Origin: Nodosilinea nodulosa PCC 7104
GTDB taxonomy: Bacteria; Cyanobacteriota; Cyanobacteriia; Phormidesmidales; Phormidesmidaceae
Assembly (NCBI RefSeq): GCF_000309385.1
Contig: NZ_JH976537.1
Span: 206,128-270,127 of the forward strand
Direction of reading: 5' to 3'
Length of the DNA: 64,000 nt
The notes below the pieces were generated by a model. That model had not been told where the DNA came from, made no database searches, and saw only the letters and a program-made list of their open reading frames with translations. A program made the position numbers and the translations under genes. Positions 32,546-44,201 of this stretch are shown here, one piece after another (the first letter of the stretch is position 1; every line of letters begins with the position of its first letter).

Positions 32546-35056
32546 ATGTTTCAGATCTTGCGCCGTAATCTTGGGGTGCGCTCAGATGCCAGCACCAAAC
32601 ATCGCCCCATTCGTCTATCGATTGTGACCCAGTTCTTTCCCCCCGACTTTGCCGCCACCGGCCAGTACATGGATGAACTGGCCACCCAGCTGGGGCAGCA
32701 GGGGTTTGCGGTGCAGGTGTTTACGGGGCAGCCCAGCTACGCCTTTGAGGTGGCCGAAGCCCCCGCCCAAGAGCAAAAAGGCCCGGTCCACATCACCCGC
32801 TCGAACCTGCTGCGCAGCCGCTCTCGCCGCATGGCGGGGCGCACCATCAGCAGCCTGGCGTTTTGTGTCCATGCCGCCTGGCACTTGCTGAAAAACCGTC
32901 GCCAGAGCGACATTACCCTCTTCGTCAGCGAGCCGCCCTACGTGCAGGTGGTCGGCTTCTTGCTCCACCTGCTGTTTGGCACCCCCTACGCCGCCCTGGT
33001 GTACGACCTGTACCCCGACGTGGTGAGCGGCCTGGGCATGCTGCCCGCCCGCCACCCCGTGGTGCGCCTGTGGGATGCAATTAATCGCCGGGTGTGGCAG
33101 CGGGCCGAGGCCGTGATTGTGCCCTGCGAAACCATGAAGGCGCGCATTGTCGCCAAGCACCCCGACCTGGGCGATCGCATCGCCGTCATTCACAACTGGT
33201 CCGACCCCGACTGGGTCAAGCCCCTGGCCAAGGCCGACAACGCCTTTGCCCAGGCCCAGGGGCTGGCGGAGACCTTTACCGTGCTCTACTCGGGCAACAT
33301 GGGTCGCTGCCACGACATGGATACCATCCTGGGGGCCGCCCAGGCCCTCCAGGGCGAGCCGGTGCAGTTTTTGTTCATTGGCGGCGGCCCCAAGCGCGAC
33401 GCCACCCAGAGTCAGATCGCCGAGCTGGGGCTGACCAACTGCCGATTTTTGCCCTACCAGGACAAAGCTCTGCTGCCCCAGTCCCTCACCGCCTGCGACC
33501 TGCACCTGGTCAGCATCGACACCGATATGGAAGGGCTGGTGGCCCCCAGCAAGTTCTACTCGGCCCTGTCCTCGGGCCGACCCGTGGCAATTATCTGTGA
33601 GTCGCATTCCTACCTGCGGGGGCTGGTGTCGGAGGCCAACTGTGGGGCCGCCTTCAGCAACGGCGACAGTCAGGGGTTGGCCAGCTTCATCCACTACCTG
33701 CTCAAGGATCGCGAAGTCACCCAACAGCTGGGGCTATCGGGCCATCGGTTTATCCGCGAGCGCTTTACGGTGGGCGCGATTAGCCGTCAATACTACCGGC
33801 TGCTGCGGCGGGCGGTGGTAAAAAATGCCGATCTCTACCAGGCGATCGAGCGCAGCGAATTTGAAGTCTACTACCAGCCGATCGTGAACCTGGGCAATGG
33901 ACGCATCGACACCCTCGAAGCCCTGGTGCGGTGGCACCACCCCCAGCGGGGCCTCTTGCTGCCCGAGGACTTTCTTCCCGCCGCCCAGGATACGGCCCTG
34001 ATCATTCCCCTGGGGTGGTGGGTGCTGGAGCAGGCCTGCCAGCAGCTGGCCACCTGGCAGCAGCAGTTCCCCGAAAAAAGGTGCCGCATCAGCCTCAATC
34101 TCTCGACCCAGCAGTTCCTGCACCCAGACCTCTTTACCCGGCTCGATCAGGCCCTGACCAGCCACCATCTGCGGGGCGAAGATCTGGTCTTAGAGCTCAA
34201 AGACCACACCGTCATGGCCGATACCGCCGCCACCACGGGTATTGTTACCCAGCTTCAGGCTCGCGGCATTCAGCTCTGCATCGACGGCATCGGCACCAGC
34301 TATGCCTCCCTCAGCTTTCTGCACCGCTACCCCGTCAGCAGCCTCAAAATTGACGCCAGAACAATCAACCGTCTGGATATCGACCCCAAACTGGCGGAGT
34401 GGCTCAAGAGCCTGATCATTATGACCCACGACCTGCACATTGACCTGGTGGCCCTGGGCATTGAAACCGCTTTTCAGCATCGCCGCACCCGCGAGATGGG
34501 CATGACCTACGGCCAGGGCTTTGGGTTTACCAAACCAGAGCCCGCCGCCACAATCACCCGTCTGCTGGCCCACAGCAACCCGTTTTCGTTTCTGCTAGAG
34601 CCTCTACCCCTATTGCCCACTATGTCCCACCCTGAAGATACATCGCTAGTGCTGGTTGTAGACGACGATCGCTCCCTGCGCCGCCTGCTGACTCTTGCGG
34701 TTAAGCAGGCGGGCTACCGCACCCTGGAAGCCACCAACGGCAGCGAGGCCCTGGCACTCTACCAGCAGCACCATCCCGATTTGGTTTTGCTAGATGCCAT
34801 GATGCCGGAGGTGAATGGGTTCACCTGCTGCCGTCAGATTCGCACGCTCCAGGCGGCCGAGGCGCTGAGTCCATCGGATCCAGCCGCTGCCACCGTGCTC
34901 ACCCTGCAAAGACAGCCCTTCCCCATTCTGATGATCACCGCCCTGGACGATGACAGCTCGGTGGAGCAGGCCTTTGCCGCCGGGGCCACCGACTACCTGA
35001 CCAAGCCGATCAACTGGTCAATTCTCAAGCAGCGCCTCAGGCAACTGCTTGGATAG
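32546..35056 (+). CDS. Glycosyltransferase (GT4) - degenerate EAL - receiver fusion
   Basis: One uninterrupted frame of 836 residues with three modules. Residues about 20-415: a GT4 glycosyltransferase (RLSIVTQFFPPDFAATGQYM, TVLYSGNMGRCHDMDTIL, SKFYSALSSGRPVAI) like WcaI/exopolysaccharide transferases. Residues about 428-680: an EAL domain, with EAL at 458-460 and YGQGFGFTKP near the end. However, the DDFG loop is Asp580-Gly581, and the AEGVE Glu is Leu637, so phosphodiesterase activity is doubtful. Residues about 698-836: a receiver domain with DDD, phospho-acceptor Asp750 (LLDAMMPEVNG) and Lys in YLTKP. There is no DNA-binding output. It suggests sugar transfer controlled directly by c-di-GMP binding and phosphorylation. 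A GTG at 32534 is an alternative start. Confidence 0.9.
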   Translation: MFQILRRNLGVRSDASTKHRPIRLSIVTQFFPPDFAATGQYMDELATQLGQQGFAVQVFTGQPSYAFEVAEAPAQEQKGPVHITRSNLLRSRSRRMAGRTISSLAFCVHAAWHLLKNRRQSDITLFVSEPPYVQVVGFLLHLLFGTPYAALVYDLYPDVVSGLGMLPARHPVVRLWDAINRRVWQRAEAVIVPCETMKARIVAKHPDLGDRIAVIHNWSDPDWVKPLAKADNAFAQAQGLAETFTVLYSGNMGRCHDMDTILGAAQALQGEPVQFLFIGGGPKRDATQSQIAELGLTNCRFLPYQDKALLPQSLTACDLHLVSIDTDMEGLVAPSKFYSALSSGRPVAIICESHSYLRGLVSEANCGAAFSNGDSQGLASFIHYLLKDREVTQQLGLSGHRFIRERFTVGAISRQYYRLLRRAVVKNADLYQAIERSEFEVYYQPIVNLGNGRIDTLEALVRWHHPQRGLLLPEDFLPAAQDTALIIPLGWWVLEQACQQLATWQQQFPEKRCRISLNLSTQQFLHPDLFTRLDQALTSHHLRGEDLVLELKDHTVMADTAATTGIVTQLQARGIQLCIDGIGTSYASLSFLHRYPVSSLKIDARTINRLDIDPKLAEWLKSLIIMTHDLHIDLVALGIETAFQHRRTREMGMTYGQGFGFTKPEPAATITRLLAHSNPFSFLLEPLPLLPTMSHPEDTSLVLVVDDDRSLRRLLTLAVKQAGYRTLEATNGSEALALYQQHHPDLVLLDAMMPEVNGFTCCRQIRTLQAAEALSPSDPAAATVLTLQRQPFPILMITALDDDSSVEQAFAAGATDYLTKPINWSILKQRLRQLLG

Positions 35057-36370
<1,314 letters not shown>

Positions 36371-36385
36371 CAATCAAGATAATCG

Positions 36386-38443
<2,058 letters not shown>

Positions 38444-38605
38444 AGGAGGTGCAGAGGGCCGAGGACTACCGTAACCCTAGCAGGAAGAGCCGGGTAGCGG
38501 GCATAGGTCAGCCCCGGGCGGAAAACTCTGGCGGAAACCGGCGCGATCGCCCCGCCAACCTGCGCCCAGAGGCCGCCAGCCCTCCCCAGGCGGCCTCTTC
38601 AACGG

Positions 38606-38812
38606 CTACAGCAGCAGCATTTCGGTGGCACTGGCGATCGCCATCGCCAGCAAACCCACCGACACATACTGCAACAGGGGTGGCCGGTGCTGCCGCCGCC
38701 GCTCGGCCGAGCGCAGCGCCGCCGAAATGTGCGGGGCACCGAGCAGGAAAAAGAACAGCTGGAGGATATCAACCTTTTGCCGCTCCAGGGTCATCTCGGG
38801 TTGGGGGTGCAT
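38606..38812 (-). CDS. Small two-helix membrane protein
   Basis: A 68-residue hypothetical protein starting at the ATG at 38812, behind GGAG eight bases upstream. The frame runs on to 38866 but the ribosome site favours 38812. Two hydrophobic segments (ILQLFFFLLGAPHISAAL, and YVSVGLLAMAIASATEMLLL) flank a basic loop RSAERRRQHR. Family unknown. It stands alone between the unknown 1116-residue protein gene and the prolyl oligopeptidase gene, on the same strand as both. Confidence 0.55.
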   Translation of the reverse strand: MHPQPEMTLERQKVDILQLFFFLLGAPHISAALRSAERRRQHRPPLLQYVSVGLLAMAIASATEMLLL

Positions 38813-38913
38813 AGGTGGTTCTCCTTCGTCATTGGCGCGCTTGTGGCCAGGCACAATGTAACACAATATTAAAAAGCGTTGTGTTGCGGCGCAGTATAGG
38901 CACCTTCCCCGCT

Positions 38914-41900
38914 CTAGGCCTGGATTAGCAGAGCAAAGAGCTGCGCCATCAAATCATCGCGCTGGTCCCAAACGGCTAGTCCCAGGCGGGCGCGCCGCTG
39001 GTACTCGCGCAGGCAGGCGGTGGCCTCGGTAATGTAGCTATCGAGATGGCCGTTATAGCGTTTCTGACGCTTGATCAAAGCTCTTTCGGTGCGGGAGCTG
39101 GGCGAGCTTTGCATATTGTGCAAACTCAGCAGCAGGGCGTCAATATCGGCCTCCAGGGCGGCTCCCTCGGCGGTGGGCACCAGCGACAGCCGCAGCACCA
39201 GGCAGGCGACGGCAAAGAGTTTGCCCAGCTCAGAAATTTCGCTAATCCGCCGAGGGTAGAGGTCGCCAATAGAGTCCACATCGGGGGACGAAAAGGCCGC
39301 CGCCCCCCCCCGACGATTAAACGATCGCGAAATGCGGTAGGTGCGTCTGCCCTGGCGCTTGTCTTTTTGCACCGACCCGCCCGCCTCAGCCATGGCCCAT
39401 GCGGTATTTAGCAGGCGGGCGGCGTGGCGCAGCTTGGCATCCCAGTCAATCGCTTCTTTGGGGGTATCTTCAGCGTCAAACTCCTGGGCCACGTTGCTGC
39501 ACACCATATACAGCCCCCGAATAAAAAACAGGTAGCAGGCGTTGGTGCCAAACAGATAGATCGTGCGAGTGGGGTGGTGCGGCGACAGCTTGGGCAAATC
39601 CTTGGGATACACCGCCAGCAGCGACATATCTAGCACCAGCAGGTCGGTGGCCGACTGACTCAGCTGGGTGTAGTGCTCGCCCCGAGTCTCGTAGATGGGC
39701 GGAATCTTTTCGATGCAGTAGGCGCCAAACTGATCCAGGTTGTCTTTCAGCAGGCCGCTTTTTTCTTTGATTTGGTAGTAGCACTGGCGACCGGTCTCAG
39801 CGTAGGTAATCAGGGCGTGGTCGCGCAGCTGTTTGGCCCAGGCAAAGCACTGGCTGGGGCCGAGCTGCCGGGGCAGCGTACCGCTGCTGGCCCCGGCCAA
39901 ATTTAGCTTGCTGGGCTCGGCGTAGGCGGCAATTAAATAAATCCACGACTGCATGGCCGCAAAGCAGGCGTAGATCTCGCTATTGCCGTCGGCGGCGGCG
40001 TAGAGGCGAGATTTTTCGGCCAGATAGAGCCGTCCCCAGTGAATGGAGGCTTCGGTTCTCTGCCGCCCGACAAAGCTTTCGGTGGGCAGGTAGTCATCGT
40101 CGCGGGGCACCCGGCGCGGAAAAAACAGCAGCAGCTTGGTGCGCAAAAAGGCAATCCGGCTGAGCAGCAGGTAATGGGGGTGAAAGGTGCCCTGGGAAAC
40201 CTCGTTGAGCACCACGTATTTTCTCAGTCGCAGGCTGATGTGGCGCTGGGCCTGGTCGAGGGCTTCCCAGGCGCGCTGCACCAAAATGTCGCGGTTGACG
40301 TCGGCTTCGCAGTTAGGCGGCAGATAGCGGGGGTCGCGGTCGTCGGTGTCGTAGATGTAGTAGTAGTTGGCCAGGCACAGCAGATAGCGAATCACCAGCG
40401 CCCCCGAAAACACCTCAAAGGGTTCGGTGCCAATGGGGTTGGTTTCCAGGCCCTGCTCTACCAGGCGATCGAGAATTTCTAGCCGCCGCAGGTAGGGGCG
40501 CACCGGGCGGTATATGCCCTCGTCGAGCAGGGCTTCGGCGATCGCCAGGCAGGCGTCGAAGTAGATGTAGGGATCGCCTTTTTGCAGGGGCGCTGCGGCC
40601 GGGCCGCTGGGCAGCAGGTTTTGCTCAATCATGCCGATCATGGCCAGCGACGAAAAGGGATAGCCCTGGAGGCAGGTCCAGGCGTCTTGCATGACCTGCG
40701 ATCGCTCGACCCGCTGGCACAACTGCTGAATGTACTGCCCCGGCTGTATGCCGGCGCTGCGAATAGCCTGAAGCCTGGCCTGGAGCGACGCCTGAACCTG
40801 GGAGAGCAAAAAGTCGAAGCCGCAGTAGTCGCCGTGGCCAATCGGGTCGGCAAAGGAGAAGTCTTCATAGTTGCTGAAGCGATCCTCCTGGCAGGCGTGG
40901 AGGGTCTGCCCCAGCACCTGGCGGCGGCACAGCTTGACCAGGCTATGGGCCCACACTGGCGAGGCCACATTGTCGCGAATAATGGCCTGGGTCGAGGTGA
41001 CATCGTGGGCGATGGGGAAGTAGTCGTGCAGGCAGGGAATATCCTGCAGCAGCGCCCTGTTGATGACTTTGATCACGTGGGAGAGGGCGCCGCCAATGCC
41101 GGTGCTGCTGAGGCTAAAGTCAATGCGGCGGCGGTCCTGGCTGCCGATGCGATCGAGCCCATCGCCCAGCAGCGGCTGGTAGCCCTCGGGCACCTTAACG
41201 TAAAACTCAAGCACCACCTGGGTAGCCTCCTGGGAGGCCAGTTCGTAGTCACCGGGGCCGGGCAGGTCGCTGCGGCGAGGGCGGCCAATGCCCTGGTCGA
41301 GCTGGCGCAGGGCCGGGTGCAGCAGGGCCGGGTAGGGACCGCTGGTTTGCAGGGCCGAGCCGAGGTCCTTGTCGGCAAAGGGCAGCGGCCCCGAGGGAAT
41401 CAGGGTAATGCGCTTGAGGTAAACCGGAAACTGGTCGGTCAGCCGCTCGTTGGCCACGATGGTCTGGGCCAGCTTGGTGACAAAGGCGGGCTGTAGGTAG
41501 TGGCAAACGTAGGAATCGACAATGGCTTCGCCCGAGCCAGCCAGCTGCTGGTTGCCGCTCCGGGCCAGCAGGCGGCGAACCTCCCGGCGAGCCTTGAGCG
41601 TCAGCTCATGGATCGTGTCTTCGCGCCGCTGCACCGACGAGTGCCCCGCCGGGCGCGGGGCCTGGGGGGGCAAAAAGTCCAGGCTCTGGCGCACCACGTC
41701 GGTAATCAGATCGTCCACCTCACCCAGGTTGGTCAGGGTCGGCTCGGCCCTGGCAAAGTCTAGCCCTACGGCCGCCTTGTAAATGCGCATCAGCATTTCG
41801 TAGTTCTCCAGGCCGCCGACGGTCTGGAGAATCAGCAGCGATCGCTGCAAAAGCGTCAGCCCGTCCCCCGCCCGCAGACCAAGGGTGTTGCGCTCGGCGG

Positions 41901-42264
41901 GCGTCAGCTCCACCAGCCGAGACAGGGCCGCCAGCACATCCTCCGGGGTCAGCAGCCGGGTATGGGGTAGCTCAAAGGCCTGGTAGGCCGCCGCCAGATT
42001 TTGGCGCAGGCTGCCCAAAAGGCTGACCAGATCTCCCGTGGTGGTGAGACTGAGTCGACTGAGCTTTTTCTGGCGTTCCTCCAGGGTAAGATTCTCCTGC
42101 AAGAGCGCCGTAACGAATCGGCGCAGCTCCTTTTTGCCCAACCGCTCGCCAATGGCGTTGGCATTGATCTCGCCGCTGCTTTTCTGGCTAAAGGCCAAGC
42201 AGGCGAACAGGTAGGCATAGAGGTGGTAGCTGCGATCGTAGTCGGCCAGATGATCAGAGGGCAT
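38914..42264 (-). CDS. Large protein of unknown function (1116 residues)
   Basis: I do not recognise any domain. The coding quality is high over the full length, and the six-frame shadows are clearly secondary. The protein is soluble, with no signal peptide and no convincing membrane helix. It is Arg/Leu/Tyr-rich and mostly alpha-helical, with an N-terminal region (about 1-120) of short amphipathic helices. A Tyr-rich centre (LCLANYYYIYDTDDRDPRYLPP near 640) and a basic Gly-rich patch near 1005-1030 stand out. Tetratricopeptide-like helical pairs are possible but not clear. It has its own 480-bp upstream region. Any role would be a guess. Confidence 0.85.
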   Translation of the reverse strand: MPSDHLADYDRSYHLYAYLFACLAFSQKSSGEINANAIGERLGKKELRRFVTALLQENLTLEERQKKLSRLSLTTTGDLVSLLGSLRQNLAAAYQAFELPHTRLLTPEDVLAALSRLVELTPAERNTLGLRAGDGLTLLQRSLLILQTVGGLENYEMLMRIYKAAVGLDFARAEPTLTNLGEVDDLITDVVRQSLDFLPPQAPRPAGHSSVQRREDTIHELTLKARREVRRLLARSGNQQLAGSGEAIVDSYVCHYLQPAFVTKLAQTIVANERLTDQFPVYLKRITLIPSGPLPFADKDLGSALQTSGPYPALLHPALRQLDQGIGRPRRSDLPGPGDYELASQEATQVVLEFYVKVPEGYQPLLGDGLDRIGSQDRRRIDFSLSSTGIGGALSHVIKVINRALLQDIPCLHDYFPIAHDVTSTQAIIRDNVASPVWAHSLVKLCRRQVLGQTLHACQEDRFSNYEDFSFADPIGHGDYCGFDFLLSQVQASLQARLQAIRSAGIQPGQYIQQLCQRVERSQVMQDAWTCLQGYPFSSLAMIGMIEQNLLPSGPAAAPLQKGDPYIYFDACLAIAEALLDEGIYRPVRPYLRRLEILDRLVEQGLETNPIGTEPFEVFSGALVIRYLLCLANYYYIYDTDDRDPRYLPPNCEADVNRDILVQRAWEALDQAQRHISLRLRKYVVLNEVSQGTFHPHYLLLSRIAFLRTKLLLFFPRRVPRDDDYLPTESFVGRQRTEASIHWGRLYLAEKSRLYAAADGNSEIYACFAAMQSWIYLIAAYAEPSKLNLAGASSGTLPRQLGPSQCFAWAKQLRDHALITYAETGRQCYYQIKEKSGLLKDNLDQFGAYCIEKIPPIYETRGEHYTQLSQSATDLLVLDMSLLAVYPKDLPKLSPHHPTRTIYLFGTNACYLFFIRGLYMVCSNVAQEFDAEDTPKEAIDWDAKLRHAARLLNTAWAMAEAGGSVQKDKRQGRRTYRISRSFNRRGGAAAFSSPDVDSIGDLYPRRISEISELGKLFAVACLVLRLSLVPTAEGAALEADIDALLLSLHNMQSSPSSRTERALIKRQKRYNGHLDSYITEATACLREYQRRARLGLAVWDQRDDLMAQLFALLIQA

Positions 42265-42745
42265 CGGCGGCGTCAGTAAAGAAGTATTGAGAAACTTGGT
42301 TGACGTTTTAAGGAAAGCCTCACCCGCCCGGGCACGCCCTTGCTTTATAAAGCTGCCATGAACCTGTGCTCTACCCTGTAGCCAGCACTACCAAAAAAAT
42401 GCGAAATCCGTTCTGAACGCAATTTTTTGTAAAAATAGCTACAAAAAAAGTGGTGCATGCGACCCACCCATGGTGCCGCTGGCCCCTAAAAACCTTCCTT
42501 GCCCTTGGTATACAGAATTCAGCGCCGCGCCTAAAAATAAGGCCAGGGAATCCCGCTTTAGGCCGCTGGCTTCCCTGACCGCTGATCACCAGAACATTGT
42601 TCTGATGTCTTTCAGAGACTACTTCAAACGGTTGAAATTGTCTCTAAAAGCCGTCGTCTTTTATCGGCCCCGGCCCAGAGGCGGCCTAGAACAATGCTGC
42701 CTGGTATTGCTCTGGTAAACCCAAGCTCCCCAGGAGGAAAATCTG
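42265..42745. promoter_or_regulatory. Divergent control region with a short palindrome
   Basis: About 480 bp between the large unknown gene and the zinc-ribbon gene. At 42590-42604 CAGAACA-T-TGTTCTG is a perfect 15-bp dyad, 142 bp before the zinc-ribbon ATG: an operator candidate. A second pair CAGGGAA (42544-42550) and TTCCCTG (42571-42577) surrounds a GC-rich stretch. The 42410-42450 part is very A/T-rich. No protein frame is credible. Confidence 0.4.
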
Positions 42746-42961
42746 ATGTTAGTTCCGTACCGTGAAGGATCTCATCCCCACCATCCCCACCACTTGGAGT
42801 GCCCCCACTGCGGGCGGCACACCATTGTTACCAAGGCAGAAAGCTATTACGTCTGCCTGAACTGTGGTTGGGAGCGCGATTTGGCCAACGCCTGGCCCCG
42901 TGGCTCAGTGGAGGTGCTGCTGTTTATTGGCGCCGTCCTGCTGGTGCTGTTTGTGCTGTAG
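42746..42961 (+). CDS. Small zinc-ribbon, single-helix membrane protein
   Basis: A 71-residue protein starting at the ATG at 42746, behind AGGAGG. A His-rich N-terminus (SHPHHPHHLE) is followed by a zinc ribbon (CPHCGRHTIV then CLNCGWERD, residues about 19-41). A single C-terminal transmembrane helix (VEVLLFIGAVLLVLFVL) ends at the stop, making it a tail-anchored cytosolic zinc-ribbon protein. The function is unknown; metal binding is very likely. A terminator follows at 42979-43010. Confidence 0.85.
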   Translation: MLVPYREGSHPHHPHHLECPHCGRHTIVTKAESYYVCLNCGWERDLANAWPRGSVEVLLFIGAVLLVLFVL

Positions 42962-42978
42962 TTTGGCCGCCCGTCCGC

Positions 42979-43010
42979 AGGCCGTTTGCCCTCTGGCATG
43001 CGGCCTTTTT
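42979..43010 (+). terminator. Rho-independent terminator
   Basis: AGGCCG (42979-42984) and GCC (42988-42990) pair with GGC (42995-42997) and CGGCCT (43001-43006), followed by T residues to 43010. It closes the zinc-ribbon gene just before the convergent SGNH gene. Confidence 0.7.
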
Positions 43011-43019
43011 GCCCTTGCT

Positions 43020-44012
43020 CTACCAGGGATCGCCCAGCGGATCGGGGGCCGCCGTCGAACCCGATCCGCCTTTCTCCCAAACATCGACCACCAGCTCGGC
43101 CAGGCACTGCCCGACCCAGGCGTTGCCCTCGACGCTGAGGTGAATGTGGTCGAAATAGAGCCGTTCGGAGCGGGTTTGCTGAAACCGGGGCAAAAAGTCG
43201 AGGTAGGGAATGGCCTCGTCCTGGGCAAAGGCGGTCAGGCGCTGGCGGGCAACGCGCTCGTAGTCGCGGGGGCCGTCACCTTGCAGCTCGCGCTTTAGGG
43301 GGGTCATGGCGATCGCCAGTTTTCCCCCGGCCAGCTGGACCGCCTGGTTGAGCTGGCGCAGGGCCTCCAGGTTGACGCCAACGCGATCGCCGGGCTGGTC
43401 GTAGAGGGCCTGTAGTTCGGCGCTAGGGGTGTACTTTCTGCGTCGGGCTGCCGCCTCCCACAGGGCCAGGGGGGGGCGGCGGATAGGGTACTGGGGGTTG
43501 CGGCCCAAATCGTAGCTGTGGGGCGCGATCGCAAACAGATCGTCGGTATTGAGCACCACCACCACCACCTGCGACTCAAAGGTGCCAAACCGCAGCACGT
43601 AGCCCAGTTCGTTGCGCGGTCCCCAGGAGTTGGCCGAGGCGTTGAGCACCTCCACCTGCTGAAACCCAGCGGGCTTTAGATCCTCTAAGCCTGCCTGCAC
43701 CTTGAGCGACAGCAGCTCAGACTGGTCGGTCCACCAGCCGCCGTTGACAATGGAATCGCCCAGCATCAGCACCCGCAGGGTACCGGCGACTGGCTGGGGC
43801 GATATGGCTGGCCCGCGCATGGAGTATTCGTTGATGGCAATGTGGTTGCCCCGTCGGCGCAGGCGTTGGTCGGGAGCCAGGCGGTAGCCGGTGCGGGCAT
43901 CGGCCACGTAGAGGGGAGGATTGCCCAAGCCATACCTGACTCGCAGAAAAACTTCTGCGATCGCCACGGCCACAGCCAGGGCTCCCAATACCCAAAACAC
44001 GATTCTTACCAA
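43020..44012 (-). CDS. SGNH/GDSL-type hydrolase, membrane-anchored
   Basis: A 330-residue protein with an N-terminal signal anchor (FWVLGALAVAVAIAEVFL) and an SGNH hydrolase domain outside the membrane. Block I is MLGDSIVNGG with Ser87, block III includes NASANSWGPRN (about 124-134), and block V is FDHIHLS with Asp288 and His291. Similar proteins act as esterases or O-acyl-modifying enzymes on polysaccharides. The only available start is a TTG at 44012, because an in-frame stop lies just upstream. The gene is convergent with the zinc-ribbon gene. Confidence 0.82.
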   Translation of the reverse strand: MVRIVFWVLGALAVAVAIAEVFLRVRYGLGNPPLYVADARTGYRLAPDQRLRRRGNHIAINEYSMRGPAISPQPVAGTLRVLMLGDSIVNGGWWTDQSELLSLKVQAGLEDLKPAGFQQVEVLNASANSWGPRNELGYVLRFGTFESQVVVVVLNTDDLFAIAPHSYDLGRNPQYPIRRPPLALWEAAARRRKYTPSAELQALYDQPGDRVGVNLEALRQLNQAVQLAGGKLAIAMTPLKRELQGDGPRDYERVARQRLTAFAQDEAIPYLDFLPRFQQTRSERLYFDHIHLSVEGNAWVGQCLAELVVDVWEKGGSGSTAAPDPLGDPW

Positions 44013-44201
44013 GATTGCGCCAGTTGCAGCACCAGCATTTTAGTCACATTTCTAACGATTGGGGACCTTGGCCCACCGCTCTGCGATCGTAGAACTGGTA
44101 CTCGAAAGCTGAAATACGCAGGCTATTCCCGCTCGCCTGGCTCCCTGGCTCCCCTGCTCCCTCGCGATCGGGCATAGTCCAGAAACCTATACCGCAGTCC
44201 A

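Noticed and set aside
40582-41496. 304-residue plus-strand frame inside the 1116-residue gene
   Set aside because: Antisense of a much longer coherent frame; composition is typical of GC-rich shadows.
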